Positions 1 through 6,669 of a DNA stretch of 23,967 bases are shown piece by piece. The stretch is taken from NCBI GenBank assembly GCA_019241495.1, contig JAFAWZ010000103.1, positions 1 to 23,967 on the forward strand, written 5' to 3'. Both the position numbers and the translations under genes were made by a program. Numbering within the stretch: position 1 is the first letter of the stretch; the number at the start of each line of letters is the position of its first letter. The notes under the pieces were generated by a model. That model did no database searches. It saw only the letters and a list, made by a program, of their open reading frames with translations, and was not told where the DNA came from. The stretch is from Acidimicrobiales bacterium (GTDB lineage Bacteria > Actinomycetota > Acidimicrobiia > Acidimicrobiales > Palsa-688).

Positions 1-1591
1 AGAGGGCTTGTCCGTGGTCGAGCCGCCACAGCAGGGAGGCGATCGTGCGGGAGTCGCCGATGCCGGCTTCGACGCCCAGAGTGCGGGCGGCCTGGCCGGA
101 GATCGAGGTGCCGACGACCCGGTAGCCGGCGTCCTCGAACGCCCGGCGGGCAGCGTCAAGAGCCGTGGTCTTCCCCGAGCCAGCCACCCCCACGATCAGC
201 TCCACCGGTCGCCCGGACGTGGCCACCGCTCGGACCAGGGCCTTCTGTCCGGCGGTGAGCGCCCGGCCGTCCAACTGGTCTTCCTTCTCCCTAATCGCCT
301 TCTCGGCCGCCTCCGGGCCGACGGCAGGCACACCGGTACGGTCGGCTTGGAGGGCGACCTTCAAGGCGATGGCGGCCTCGGTGGCGATCACACACGCCGG
401 GGCGTAGGCCTGCTCCCGGGCGCTCTTGACGCCAAGCAGCGCGACAGCGTCGGGGTGGCCGCAGACCGCTTCGACCGCTCGCAGTAACTCCCGAGGTGCG
501 AACCCGAACAGCAGCGGACCGAGGGCGACGGCCACGTCGGATCGGGTGAACACCTTCTGCTGGGCCAACCGCCCCGACGGCCCCAAGGCATAGGCGGACA
601 GCGCGTCCAGACTCCGGGCCGACAGCGTCTGCCTTTGGCGAGGGCGGCTCTTGGCGGCGGCTTCGATGATGTCGTCGAGCATCCCTTCGGGGGTGTAGCC
701 CGCCGCGGACAGCTCGAGAATCCAGCCGTCCATCAGATCGGCCGGCGGGGTGTGCCGCTTGGTCTTGCGGGTATCTCGGGCGGCGGTCTGGCGGGCCTGG
801 TAGGTGTCATAGCCTTTGGATTCGACCGCGGCGGTGATCTCCGCCGACCGTTTGGAGAACAACTGGCACGCCCCCTCGGGCATGCCGGCGATGCTCCAAT
901 GCCCCAGCCGTCCTGACGGTCCGTCGTCGGGCTCGATGGCGTAGCCGAGCTCGACAGCCTTGGCCGCCGAAGCGACCCGGCCGAAGGCGGTGGCGGCGTG
1001 CAGGATGTCGCGCACCGCCGCGGAATCGACTGCCTTCCATCCTCCTTTGCCGTCGGCCATGTGGCAGGCATTCGCGATCAACACGTGATCGTGAGGTTCG
1101 GGATCCCCCGCACGGGATGTGGCGTGGCGGGTGCGCGCCCAGATCAACCCATGCGTCGGGCGGCGGGTCTGGGACCGGCCGCGCCGGCCTCCCCGTACCA
1201 TCATCCAGGTGTCCAGATAGGCCAAGGTGGCGTCGGTTTCGGTGTCCAAGATGGCATGCATGTCCTCGGCTCGGCCGATCACACCGAGCAGCGCGACCGA
1301 CTTCTGGGCCGCGACCACCAGCTCCATCCCGGGCCGTTTCGCGTTGACCAAACGGGTGCAGTCGGAGGGTCGGCGGGCCCCGCCCGGACCGAAGATCGCG
1401 TCGTACTCGGCCTCGCTCACCGCCCCTTCTAGGTCAAGATCCGTGGCTCCGGAGCCGCCCCAAACCAACGGTGTCTCACCCCGGGACGCGTAGTACTCCA
1501 AGGCGGCTCGGGGGTGATCGTCGCCTCGTTCCATCACCGTTTCGCGGTGATAATCGACCGAGTCGACGCCCATCATTCTCATCCACACCAT
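1..1591 (-). CDS. MobF-family (TrwC/TraA-like) conjugative relaxase-helicase, 3' end beyond window
   Basis: This enzyme should nick oriT, attach covalently to the 5' end and unwind the strand for conjugative transfer. The reverse frame is open from the left edge to 1591, giving about 530 residues. Near the N terminus is a YY pair (residues 33-34, EYYASRGETP), the usual place of the relaxase tyrosine. A metal-binding histidine triad follows at H156, H167 and H169 (PHDHVLIAN), with the spacing known for TrwC. At residues 468-476 GVAGSGKTT is the helicase Walker A, preceded by LTAGQKALV. The ATG at 1591 has a GGAG (1600-1603 on the other strand) 8 nt upstream. ATGs at 1582, 1576 and 1573 are weaker alternatives. 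Family members are usually 900 residues or more, so roughly half is missing off the left edge. It is divergent from the XRE regulator. Family assignment is secure. Confidence 0.93.
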   Translation of the reverse strand, partial: MVWMRMMGVDSVDYHRETVMERGDDHPRAALEYYASRGETPLVWGGSGATDLDLEGAVSEAEYDAIFGPGGARRPSDCTRLVNAKRPGMELVVAAQKSVALLGVIGRAEDMHAILDTETDATLAYLDTWMMVRGGRRGRSQTRRPTHGLIWARTRHATSRAGDPEPHDHVLIANACHMADGKGGWKAVDSAAVRDILHAATAFGRVASAAKAVELGYAIEPDDGPSGRLGHWSIAGMPEGACQLFSKRSAEITAAVESKGYDTYQARQTAARDTRKTKRHTPPADLMDGWILELSAAGYTPEGMLDDIIEAAAKSRPRQRQTLSARSLDALSAYALGPSGRLAQQKVFTRSDVAVALGPLLFGFAPRELLRAVEAVCGHPDAVALLGVKSAREQAYAPACVIATEAAIALKVALQADRTGVPAVGPEAAEKAIREKEDQLDGRALTAGQKALVRAVATSGRPVELIVGVAGSGKTTALDAARRAFEDAGYRVVGTSISGQAARTLGVEAGIGDSRTIASLLWRLDHGQAL

Positions 1592-1640
1592 GGCGTCATC
1601 TCCGCTCTGTCAGGCCCGCCGCGACGGGGCTCCAGCAAGG

Positions 1641-1657
1641 GCAACCGAACCGGTTGC
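1641..1657. repeat. Perfect 7-bp hairpin, candidate oriT element
   Basis: GCAACCG and CGGTTGC form a perfect 7-bp stem with a 3-nt loop (AAC), 50 bp upstream of the relaxase start. MobF relaxases such as TrwC bind a similar short hairpin just beside the nick site, and oriT commonly lies next to the relaxase gene. No nick sequence can be recognised directly. The oriT role is inferred from structure and position. Confidence 0.45.
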
Positions 1658-1674
1658 AATCGTGTTCGGGAAAT

Positions 1675-1960
1675 TGGAGTTGGTGGAAGGGGTGATAGCT
1701 GGGGATGGGATGGAGGTCGTGAGGGCTGGGACGTTGGGGATGTTGGGTCGTGGGGGAGTTTGAGGTCGGGGAGGGGGTTGTGGTCGTGGAGGTGACGAAA
1801 GAGCGAGCGGTGTAGGACTGCTGCTCTGCTGCTCCCTCGCCTTTCGCCCCCGGCTCGGTCGGCAAGAACCTCGATCGGCGATCCCCGCTTGGCGCTCCGC
1901 CTTCGCCCATCCCAACTCCATCGGCGCTGCCGTCCCACCCACGATTATCGTCACGCCCTC
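1675..1960. other. Non-coding strand-asymmetric region: G-rich block then C-rich block
   Basis: The gap between relaxase and regulator (1592-2045) has no convincing gene. From about 1675 to 1795 the + strand is strongly G/T-rich with many runs of three to five G and very few C. From about 1825 to 1960 it flips to C/T-rich. Reading frames here are low in complexity and on the reverse strand code only for Pro/Ser/Thr/His-rich peptides, so I treat it as non-coding. G-runs could form G-quadruplexes or a region of easy melting. Together with the hairpin at 1641-1657 it may be part of oriT or a replication origin. Confidence 0.5.
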
Positions 1961-1986
1961 CCGCTATGATCGCCAGAGCTACACAT

Positions 1987-2001
1987 CATACCCGTTGTAT
2001 G
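1987..2001. promoter_or_regulatory. Small inverted repeat upstream of XRE gene, possible operator
   Basis: CATAC (1987-1991) and GTATG (1997-2001) form an inverted repeat with a 5-nt spacer, 45 bp upstream of the regulator's GTG start. XRE regulators often bind such short dyads in their own promoter. The role is inferred from position only. Confidence 0.3.
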
Positions 2002-2045
2002 TGATACTGTTGTTGCTCAACGCATGTAACGATGGAGATGCGATC

Positions 2046-2762
2046 GTGAGAGCCCGTAAGCAGACTGACCCGGTCAAGGCGCCCCGCCCCATCGGGGCCG
2101 AGAGCGGCATCGACGTCAACGCCGTGGTCTCCTACAACCTGAAGGCCATCCGGGAACGCCGCGGGTGGACCCAGCAAGAGGTCGCCGACAACCTGGGGCG
2201 GCTCACCGGTCACGTTCTGCCCCAGGCGTCCATCTCAGCCATGGAACGCGGATTTGACGGGGAACGCCGCCGTCGCTTCGACGCCCACGAGCTCTATCTG
2301 CTCTCCGTGCTCTTCGATGTCCCCATCGCCTACTTCTTCGTCCCGCCCCCAGGCAGCGAGCGCACCCACCTCGCCGACACCGGCGACTGGCTCTCGACCC
2401 TGTACGCCGCGGTGCTCGGCCAGGAGCGCCAGCTCGCCCCCCTCGACGAGCGCCTGGCCGAGATCGGCGTCCAAAACCCCGAAGAAGCCGACCAGGCCAT
2501 GGTCGCCGTCCTCGGCCCGAAGACCGCCACCGGGGCCTGGCACGACCACTTCCGCATCTGGCGCAAGCGGCGGCTGCGCCAGCTCGAACGCCAATACGGC
2601 GACCGACTCGACGAGGTCGCCGACTTCCTCGCAGACTTCGCCGCCCAGATCAAAGCCGTCGGCCCCAAGACCTACCTCGAATCCGTGGCCTACAACGAAC
2701 GAGACGCCAAGCGAGACCGACAACGAGAGCTCGACCGGCTGTCCCGAGATCGCCGTCGCTGA
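2046..2762 (+). CDS. XRE-family helix-turn-helix transcriptional regulator
   Basis: This 238-residue protein has an HTH_3/XRE DNA-binding domain at about residues 28-100. Visible parts are the first helices (NLKAIRERRGWTQQEVADNL), recognition helix region (ASISAMERG) and the trailing segment LFDVPIAYFFVPPPG, a usual ending of this domain. The C-terminal half is charged and helical (RRLRQLERQYGDRLDEVADFL) and probably mediates dimerisation. The start is GTG 2046 because GGAG at 2034-2037 lies 8 nt before it. A TTG at 1995 in the same frame would add 17 hydrophobic residues and lacks a ribosome site. It is divergent from the relaxase and followed by the excisionase, so it likely controls transfer and excision of element A. 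The target is inferred. Confidence 0.85.
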   Translation: MRARKQTDPVKAPRPIGAESGIDVNAVVSYNLKAIRERRGWTQQEVADNLGRLTGHVLPQASISAMERGFDGERRRRFDAHELYLLSVLFDVPIAYFFVPPPGSERTHLADTGDWLSTLYAAVLGQERQLAPLDERLAEIGVQNPEEADQAMVAVLGPKTATGAWHDHFRIWRKRRLRQLERQYGDRLDEVADFLADFAAQIKAVGPKTYLESVAYNERDAKRDRQRELDRLSRDRRR

Positions 2763-2803
2763 CGGCCCCCACGTCACGCAGTCGCAACGGGAGGAAAGCC
2801 CTA

Positions 2804-3061
2804 ATGAAGGCATCAATCTCAAGGCAGAACTGGTCAGGACCTCAACTCGTCCAGACTGGCGAAGAGGCTGGCACACACGGAAGCATGTTGGCCCTGGCCG
2901 ACTACCCCGACGTCGGTCGCGTTGAAGAGGTCGCCGCGGTCCTCCGGTGCTCCAAGTGGTGCGTCTACGACCTGATCAATACCGGCAGCCTGAAGTCGAT
3001 CCGGCTGGGCCGAGCCATACGGGTGACTCGCCGAGCTCTCGAAGAGTTCCTAGCCGTATGA
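2804..3061 (+). CDS. Excisionase-like winged-helix DNA-binding protein (element A)
   Basis: This 85-residue protein ends in a MerR/excisionase-type winged helix at about residues 33-84 (VEEVAAVLRCSKWCVYDLI, then GSLKSIRLGRAIRV and RRALEEFL), the pattern of Xis proteins in actinobacterial integrative elements. The N-terminal 30 residues are unordered in appearance. A strong GGGAGG (2789-2794) lies 9 nt before ATG 2804, so I keep this start rather than the internal Met at 2885. It sits 41 bp after the XRE gene on the same strand. Its expected role is to turn integrase A toward excision, inferred from family and neighbourhood. Confidence 0.8.
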   Translation: MKASISRQNWSGPQLVQTGEEAGTHGSMLALADYPDVGRVEEVAAVLRCSKWCVYDLINTGSLKSIRLGRAIRVTRRALEEFLAV

Positions 3062-3089
3062 GGCCGCGTAGCAAGTTGAGGCCGATCCC

Positions 3090-3530
3090 GTGGCCGCGCC
3101 TCCAGCGCGGCGAGCCCCGAGCGGACTAGTGGAGCCCATCGAACCCTTCCTGCGTGTCCAGGAGCCGCCTGCCTCTTCGGTGCTGGTCGTCCGCGGAGGT
3201 CCGATCACATCGGAGAAACTCCTCCACGCGGCGCGAAGGGAGCAGGCTGTCTACACGTGGCAAGGGTCCCCGCTGGCATGCGTCTCGGCAGAAGCAGTCA
3301 TGGGCGAGTGGACACTCGAGCGGCTGCTCAGCGAGCGTCTGGCGACAAGGACGACTTACGCCACGACGACGGTGGGCGAAGTTCTCATGGCTGGGCTTGT
3401 GCTACTGCCCACCTTCGCTGAGCCCCATTACGATGTGGTGTTGGAGGACGCCACAGCAGAGCAGGTAGCGAGGTTGATGTCGATCCTGTCGGAGCCGATC
3501 CAAAACCCGTACCGCCGGAAGGGACGGTGA
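3090..3530 (+). CDS. Hypothetical protein, first gene of an overlapping pair
   Basis: I do not recognise this 146-residue protein. It has no signal peptide or clear membrane segment; the most hydrophobic part is VGEVLMAGLVLLPTF near residues 91-105. Visible segments are a SSVLVVRGG strand, a helical ITSEKLLHAARREQAVY and an acidic VVLEDATAEQVARLM end. GTG 3090 has TTGAGG (3076-3081) 8 nt upstream; GTG 3129 is an alternative with a poorer site. Its stop overlaps the GTG of the next gene by 4 nt, so the two are probably coupled and may act together. Position between xis and int is typical cargo space. A toxin-antitoxin or defence pair is possible but unsupported. Confidence 0.65.
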   Translation: MAAPPARRAPSGLVEPIEPFLRVQEPPASSVLVVRGGPITSEKLLHAARREQAVYTWQGSPLACVSAEAVMGEWTLERLLSERLATRTTYATTTVGEVLMAGLVLLPTFAEPHYDVVLEDATAEQVARLMSILSEPIQNPYRRKGR

Positions 3531-3814
3531 GTGCCATGCCCAAGAAGGATCTCGTTGAAGTTGATCTGCCAGCCGACGTCCAGCAATATGACGAGACGGG
3601 CTACATCTGGACATTGCGGGAGGAGGCACGCGACCCAGCCCTTGTCGTTGACGGCGCGATCCTTGTCGCGGGTGATTCCGACGACCCATTCCTCGCACGC
3701 GTCGTGAACGTCGGGCCAGCCGGTAAGGTAATCAAGGTGCACCTGGAGGTATTGCCCGGTGATCCCGCGGAGTACGTAGCAGCGCTGCAGCGCTCGCACC
3801 TGCTGTCGGTCTGA
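3527..3814 (+). CDS. Hypothetical acidic protein, second gene of an overlapping pair
   Basis: This 95-residue protein is acidic and beta-rich in appearance (VEVDLPADVQQYDETGYIW, then VVDGAILVAGDSDDPFLARV and GKVIKVHLEVLPGD). The middle segment, alternating hydrophobic residues around GDSDDPFLARVV, resembles a small SH3-like or barrel fold, but I cannot name a family. GTG 3527 overlaps the preceding stop; ATG 3536 is a fair alternative because GGAAGGGA (3517-3524) is better spaced for it. It is convergent with integrase A, with only 7 bp between the stop codons and no visible terminator. Confidence 0.65.
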   Translation: MSAMPKKDLVEVDLPADVQQYDETGYIWTLREEARDPALVVDGAILVAGDSDDPFLARVVNVGPAGKVIKVHLEVLPGDPAEYVAALQRSHLLSV

Positions 3815-3821
3815 TCAGGCA

Positions 3822-5060
3822 TCAGCCGGCCTCGCCCCTCATCAGTTCGCCGAGCAGCTGAGCGGCGGCTTGGTCACGGGCTGGGATGACATGGCTGTAG
3901 ATGCGGAGCAAGACCGAGGCGTCGTGACCGAGCCGACCGGCCACCAGCCTTGGGTCGACGCCTGCGGCCACCAGCTGCGTGGCCGAGAAATGACGAAGGT
4001 CGTTGAGGCAGACGTGGGGCATCTTCTCCCGGTTCCGCAAGGCAGTGAACGCTCCGGAGACACGGTCGGGCCGCCACGGCTCCGAGTGGTCGGCGACCTG
4101 CGACCACACGAACGCCTCGGGAGCCAGGGTGACACCGAGCGCCTCGCACCTGGCCTCGGCCCGAGCCTTCTGCTCCATCAGCACCGCAAGGGTGATCGGA
4201 TCGAGCGCAAAGCGGCGTCTCTTCTTGTTCTTGGTCGCCGACAGCATGACCACCCCGTTAGGGAAGGCCTTGACGACGTTCCCCTTGCCGCCTAACGCGG
4301 CGGCGTGCGTCCTCGGAAGGTCCGAGCAGCGCCACCAGATCGTTGCCGTCCCAGCCTCGATATCGATGTCGCAGAACCGCAGCCCACAGATCTCCCCGCG
4401 GCGCATCCCGGTAGTGGCATCGACGAAGATCAACGCGGCCAGATCCGGATTCTCCTCACTGACCGCCAGCGCCAGACGGCGAGCTTCGGCTGGGGTGGGC
4501 GGCACCCGTTCCTCTGGAGCCAGGGCGGGGGCTTGCGCTTCGCCCGCCGGGCTCGGCGGCGACAGCCACCGCCACCGGATGGCCTGGTTGAGTGCGGCGC
4601 GGATCAGCGAGTGGAAGTGATGCCGGGTGGTCGTATGCAACCCTTTCCCCGACCGACCGCCGGCCGAGGCCAGCCGGGCGTAGAATTCGTCCAGGTCCCG
4701 GCCGGTAAGGCGCCGCACGTCCTTGCCGCCGATCGGATCCGACTTGATCCGCTCCGCCCGCCGGCGGGCCTCCAGCATCGTCTTCGGAGCCCGGCCCCGC
4801 GCCTCCTGATGTCGGAGGTACTCGTCGAGCAACTCGCCAAGAGTGCGGCGCTCACCCTGGTGGCGGCCGCCTTCGACTTCGGCCATGAGCTTGGCCGCCT
4901 CGATCTCGACCACCTTGGGGAAGCCCTTGGCGCCCGGTCGCCGGGGCGGCCCCTTCACCGTACGGGACACCTGTCCGTACTTCCCCGTCGCCGGGTCCCG
5001 CCGCCCCGTGGACGCCGTGATCTCGTAGACGCCCGGAGCCCGCTCTCGTATCCTGGGCAC
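3822..5060 (-). CDS. Tyrosine recombinase / phage-type integrase of element A
   Basis: This 412-residue site-specific recombinase should integrate and excise element A. N-terminal residues 1-70 look like an arm-binding domain (TGRRDPATGKYGQVSRTV), 71-165 like the SAM-like core-binding domain (LGELLDEYLRHQEARGRAPK), and 185-405 form the catalytic domain. Catalytic residues visible are R220 (TGMRRGE), R356 (LNDLRH), H379 (GRLGHD) and Y388 (RIYSHV). Oddly, the first position of box II, normally His in HxLR, is Asn (N353). Start GTG 5060 is supported by a TAACGT box 7 nt upstream, a leaderless arrangement. The start lies 80 bp from the 5' end of tRNA-Ser(CGA). Its length is normal for integrases of actinobacterial elements. 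Confidence 0.93.
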   Translation of the reverse strand: MPRIRERAPGVYEITASTGRRDPATGKYGQVSRTVKGPPRRPGAKGFPKVVEIEAAKLMAEVEGGRHQGERRTLGELLDEYLRHQEARGRAPKTMLEARRRAERIKSDPIGGKDVRRLTGRDLDEFYARLASAGGRSGKGLHTTTRHHFHSLIRAALNQAIRWRWLSPPSPAGEAQAPALAPEERVPPTPAEARRLALAVSEENPDLAALIFVDATTGMRRGEICGLRFCDIDIEAGTATIWWRCSDLPRTHAAALGGKGNVVKAFPNGVVMLSATKNKKRRRFALDPITLAVLMEQKARAEARCEALGVTLAPEAFVWSQVADHSEPWRPDRVSGAFTALRNREKMPHVCLNDLRHFSATQLVAAGVDPRLVAGRLGHDASVLLRIYSHVIPARDQAAAQLLGELMRGEAG

Positions 5061-5067
5061 GTGGCCA

Positions 5068-5073
5068 ACGTTA
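5068..5073 (-). promoter_or_regulatory. -10 box for leaderless integrase A transcript
   Basis: TAACGT on the reverse strand is separated by 7 nt from the GTG start of the integrase. In actinobacteria a TANNNT at this distance places transcription start at the start codon. There is no Shine-Dalgarno before the GTG. Confidence 0.5.
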
Positions 5074-5088
5074 TGCGCCCCCAGCGAC

Positions 5089-5110
5089 AGTTTGGGATAG
5101 AGTTTGGGAT
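5089..5110. repeat. Two direct repeats of AGTTTGGGAT upstream of integrase A
   Basis: AGTTTGGGAT occurs at 5089-5098 and 5101-5110, a 12-bp period. The copies lie 29-38 and 41-50 nt before the integrase start, across the expected -35 region. They could be integrase arm-binding sites or operators for autoregulation. The function is inferred. Confidence 0.5.
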
Positions 5111-5140
5111 GACCTGAGCTCGCAGCGCATAATGGCTGCT

Positions 5141-5226
5141 GGAGGGATGCGAGAGCGGCCGAATCGGACGGTCTCGAAAACCGTTGTGTCCTTTGGGCAC
5201 CGTGGGTTCAAATCCCACTCCCTCCG
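5141..5226 (+). tRNA. tRNA-Ser(CGA)
   Basis: An 86-nt class II tRNA. The acceptor stem pairs GGAGGGA (5141-5147) with TCCCTCC (5219-5225), with G as discriminator. The anticodon stem ACGGT/ACCGT encloses the loop CTCGAAA, with anticodon CGA at 5175-5177, which reads UCG serine codons. A long variable arm typical of tRNA-Ser and a T arm GTGGG/CCCAC with TTCAAAT loop are present. CCA is not encoded. Element A lies on its 5' side, so if the element is inserted here its promoter may be element-derived. Confidence 0.95.
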
Positions 5227-5244
5227 CAGGCTGAACCAGAGGCG

Positions 5245-5262
5245 CCCCGCCGGCAGGCGGGG
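5245..5262 (+). terminator. Hairpin after tRNA-Ser(CGA)
   Basis: CCCCGCC (5245-5251) and GGCGGGG (5256-5262) form a perfect 7-bp GC stem with a 4-nt loop, 19 nt after the tRNA. There is no long T tract. It probably ends or processes the tRNA transcript. Confidence 0.55.
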
Positions 5263-5278
5263 TGCTCTCGCGGTCAGC

Positions 5279-5418
5279 GCCCGGGACAGGATTGAGTTAA
5301 CGAAGAGGAGGCGGCGGCACCAGTTCGGAAACGAAATACGGTTTGACCTTGCTATGCGACTGAGACGGGTTCGGAGTGCCGCCGCCTCCTCTTCCGTTCA
5401 AGTGGTCCTGTCCCGGGC
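5279..5418. repeat. 140-bp element with long imperfect inverted-repeat arms
   Basis: The arms at 5279-5319 and 5377-5418 are inverted copies. GCCCGGGACAGGA at the outside matches the reverse complement of 5406-5418 exactly (13 nt), and AAGAGGAGGCGGCGGCA at the inside matches that of 5377-5393 exactly (17 nt). The 11-12 nt between them is only partly complementary. The arms enclose a 57-bp centre with no gene. It ends 2 nt before the stop codon of the DUF4232 gene. It may be a small non-autonomous mobile element or a very stable bidirectional terminator between the convergent tRNA and lipoprotein genes. Confidence 0.75.
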
Positions 5419-5420
5419 AC

Positions 5421-6071
5421 TCAGGCCGGGGCGAGAGGCCCGACGTGAAGGATCACGTCGTTGCTGTTCGCGCACCCTTGGTCGCTGTGAGCTATGTAGA
5501 TGGTCGTGGTGTCCCCCGGCGGGTAGACGGCCAGCCCGGCGACCGGGGTGATCCGGCACGACCCGGCGAAGTTGGCGGCCGCCGATATACCGAGGTTGGC
5601 CTGGGCCATCTGGCCTGGAGCGAGCGTGACGGTGGCGACCGAACCAGGCATGCGGTCGGCGGGCGCGCCGACCTGACTGCCACCCGGGCCGGTGACGAAC
5701 GACACGCCGGGGTAGCCGTCCAGGGTGCAGGTGGAACCACCGGTGTTGCGCAGGGTCAACGGGTAGTAGATCGTTCCCGCCGCCCCATTCGGCTGGCCCA
5801 GGCTCCCGGCCAGCTGCGCGCTACGGCACGGCCCCGGCCCGGTGTTCGCTGGGCTCGTCGATCCAGGAGATGACACGGCCGTGCTGGAGGCCGGAGGCTG
5901 GACCGAGGTGGTCGCTCCGGACGGGACCGTCGAGGACGGGGCGGTTGTCCCGGGAGTGGTGGTGGGCGCGGTCTTCTTGGCCGAGGCCGAGCAACCCGCG
6001 GCCACGAGCAACGGCACCGCCGCCAAAATGGCCATCCTCGCCGCCATGTTGAACCGGAGAGCTCGCGCCAT
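5421..6071 (-). CDS. DUF4232-family secreted lipoprotein
   Basis: This 216-residue protein begins with a hydrophobic signal (residues 9-27, MAARMAILAAVPLLVAAGC) ending in a lipobox-like cysteine, though the -3 position is Ala rather than Leu. A Thr/Ser/Pro-rich linker of about 50 residues follows, then a DUF4232 domain. That domain shows GPCRSAQLAGSLGQPNGAAG, PLTLRNTGGSTCTLDGYPGV and GLAVYPPGD, with four cysteines likely to form disulfides outside the cell. The ATG at 6071 overlaps the stop of the acetyltransferase as ATGA, so the two genes are coupled. A longer reading of the same frame up to 6473 is a shadow of the acetyltransferase. The biological function of DUF4232 is unknown to me; it is common in actinobacterial envelopes. 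Confidence 0.85.
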   Translation of the reverse strand: MARALRFNMAARMAILAAVPLLVAAGCSASAKKTAPTTTPGTTAPSSTVPSGATTSVQPPASSTAVSSPGSTSPANTGPGPCRSAQLAGSLGQPNGAAGTIYYPLTLRNTGGSTCTLDGYPGVSFVTGPGGSQVGAPADRMPGSVATVTLAPGQMAQANLGISAAANFAGSCRITPVAGLAVYPPGDTTTIYIAHSDQGCANSNDVILHVGPLAPA

Positions 6072-6568
6072 CAAGCAGCCAGATCGATCTCGTAGTGCAA
6101 GAAATCCGGGTCCCGCCCGGCGAAGTGCATGCCGGCGGCGAGCATAACGTGCTGGGAGGCCACGTTGTCCGGGCTGGTACGGCCGCACACTCTCCGCACG
6201 TCGTCCATGCCAGCCGCCAGTTTGAGGATGAGCCGGAGCGCGTCGGTGGCAACCCCCCGCCCCCGGATCGACGGCACCACCCCGTAGCCGATCTCGACCA
6301 CCCCGTCGCGGGGCGGCCCGTGGAACCCGATGCCCCCCACCACCGAGCCGTCCAGCATGATCTGGTAGTAGCCGAACGGGTTGGACCGTCCGGGGCCCCC
6401 GATCACGGGGAGCTGGCGGAGGTAGGCCAGGCAGGCCCGCTTGTCGCCGTCGAGGGGGTAGCCCTCGGCCCACGGCGGGTCGGCCTGCTCATCGGGTCGG
6501 CCCCGGGTTACCCGCTTGGCGGTCGCCCGCGTCGCCAGTCGGATGGACAGGTCCATCCCGACCATCAT
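6071..6568 (-). CDS. GNAT-family N-acetyltransferase (RimJ/RimL-like)
   Basis: This 165-residue protein should transfer an acetyl group from acetyl-CoA to an amine. The GNAT core is visible: YYQIMLDGSVVGGIGFHG (beta strands 2-3), EIGYGVVPSIRGRGVATDAL (strand 4 plus the acetyl-CoA loop R-G-R-G-V-A), and the RimJ-like ending RTSPDNVASQHVMLAAGMHF. The substrate cannot be told. Start ATG 6568 or ATG 6556 (MDLSIRL) are both possible; neither has a good ribosome site. It is divergent from the ABC exporter and translationally coupled to the lipoprotein. Confidence 0.85.
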   Translation of the reverse strand: MMVGMDLSIRLATRATAKRVTRGRPDEQADPPWAEGYPLDGDKRACLAYLRQLPVIGGPGRSNPFGYYQIMLDGSVVGGIGFHGPPRDGVVEIGYGVVPSIRGRGVATDALRLILKLAAGMDDVRRVCGRTSPDNVASQHVMLAAGMHFAGRDPDFLHYEIDLAA

Positions 6569-6625
6569 GGCCGACCGGCTTCACGGCGCGAGGTGACCCG
6601 GGAACAAAACGGGTGCGGAGGACCG

Positions 6626-6656
6626 TTGACATGCGATGACATGAGGTTTCTTGTTA
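6626..6656 (+). promoter_or_regulatory. Weak candidate promoter for ABC exporter
   Basis: TTGACA (6626-6631) is a perfect -35 hexamer in the divergent gap between the GNAT and ABC genes. The best partner, TTGTTA (6651-6656), is at a 19-bp spacing and is a poor -10. Direction and activity are unproven. Confidence 0.3.
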
Positions 6657-6669
6657 CCGGGCCAGACCT

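Larger units (their letters stand above)
1..5140. mobile_element. Integrative and conjugative or mobilizable element A (one end)
   Basis: This stretch has the gene set of an actinobacterial integrative element: a MobF relaxase, an XRE regulator, an excisionase-like wHTH protein, two unknown genes and a tyrosine integrase beside tRNA-Ser(CGA). No replication initiator or FtsK-like pump of element A is visible, so it may be a relaxase-driven ICE or a mobilizable element. The left end is outside the window. The right limit is set at the tRNA 5' end by inference. The integrase lies on the 5' side of the tRNA, whereas most tRNA-targeting elements enter at the 3' end, so the exact attachment site is uncertain. 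Confidence 0.7.

Noticed and set aside
8..487. A forward 159-residue open frame at the left edge
   Set aside because: It is the antisense shadow of the relaxase-helicase, whose Walker A and tyrosine and histidine motifs are all in the reverse frame.
1579..1954. Several 100-120 residue reverse frames in the gap before the relaxase
   Set aside because: They are low-complexity Pro/Ser/Thr/His peptides produced by the G-rich tract, overlap each other in three frames and have no motifs.
5421..6473. A 350-residue form of the DUF4232 protein starting at 6473
   Set aside because: The first 134 residues are a frame-shifted shadow of the acetyltransferase. ATG 6071 begins directly before a signal peptide and overlaps the upstream stop as ATGA.
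6626..6656. The TTGACA in the GNAT-ABC gap as a confident sigma-70 promoter
   Set aside because: The hexamer is perfect, but there is no good -10 at 16-18 bp. I list it only as a weak candidate.
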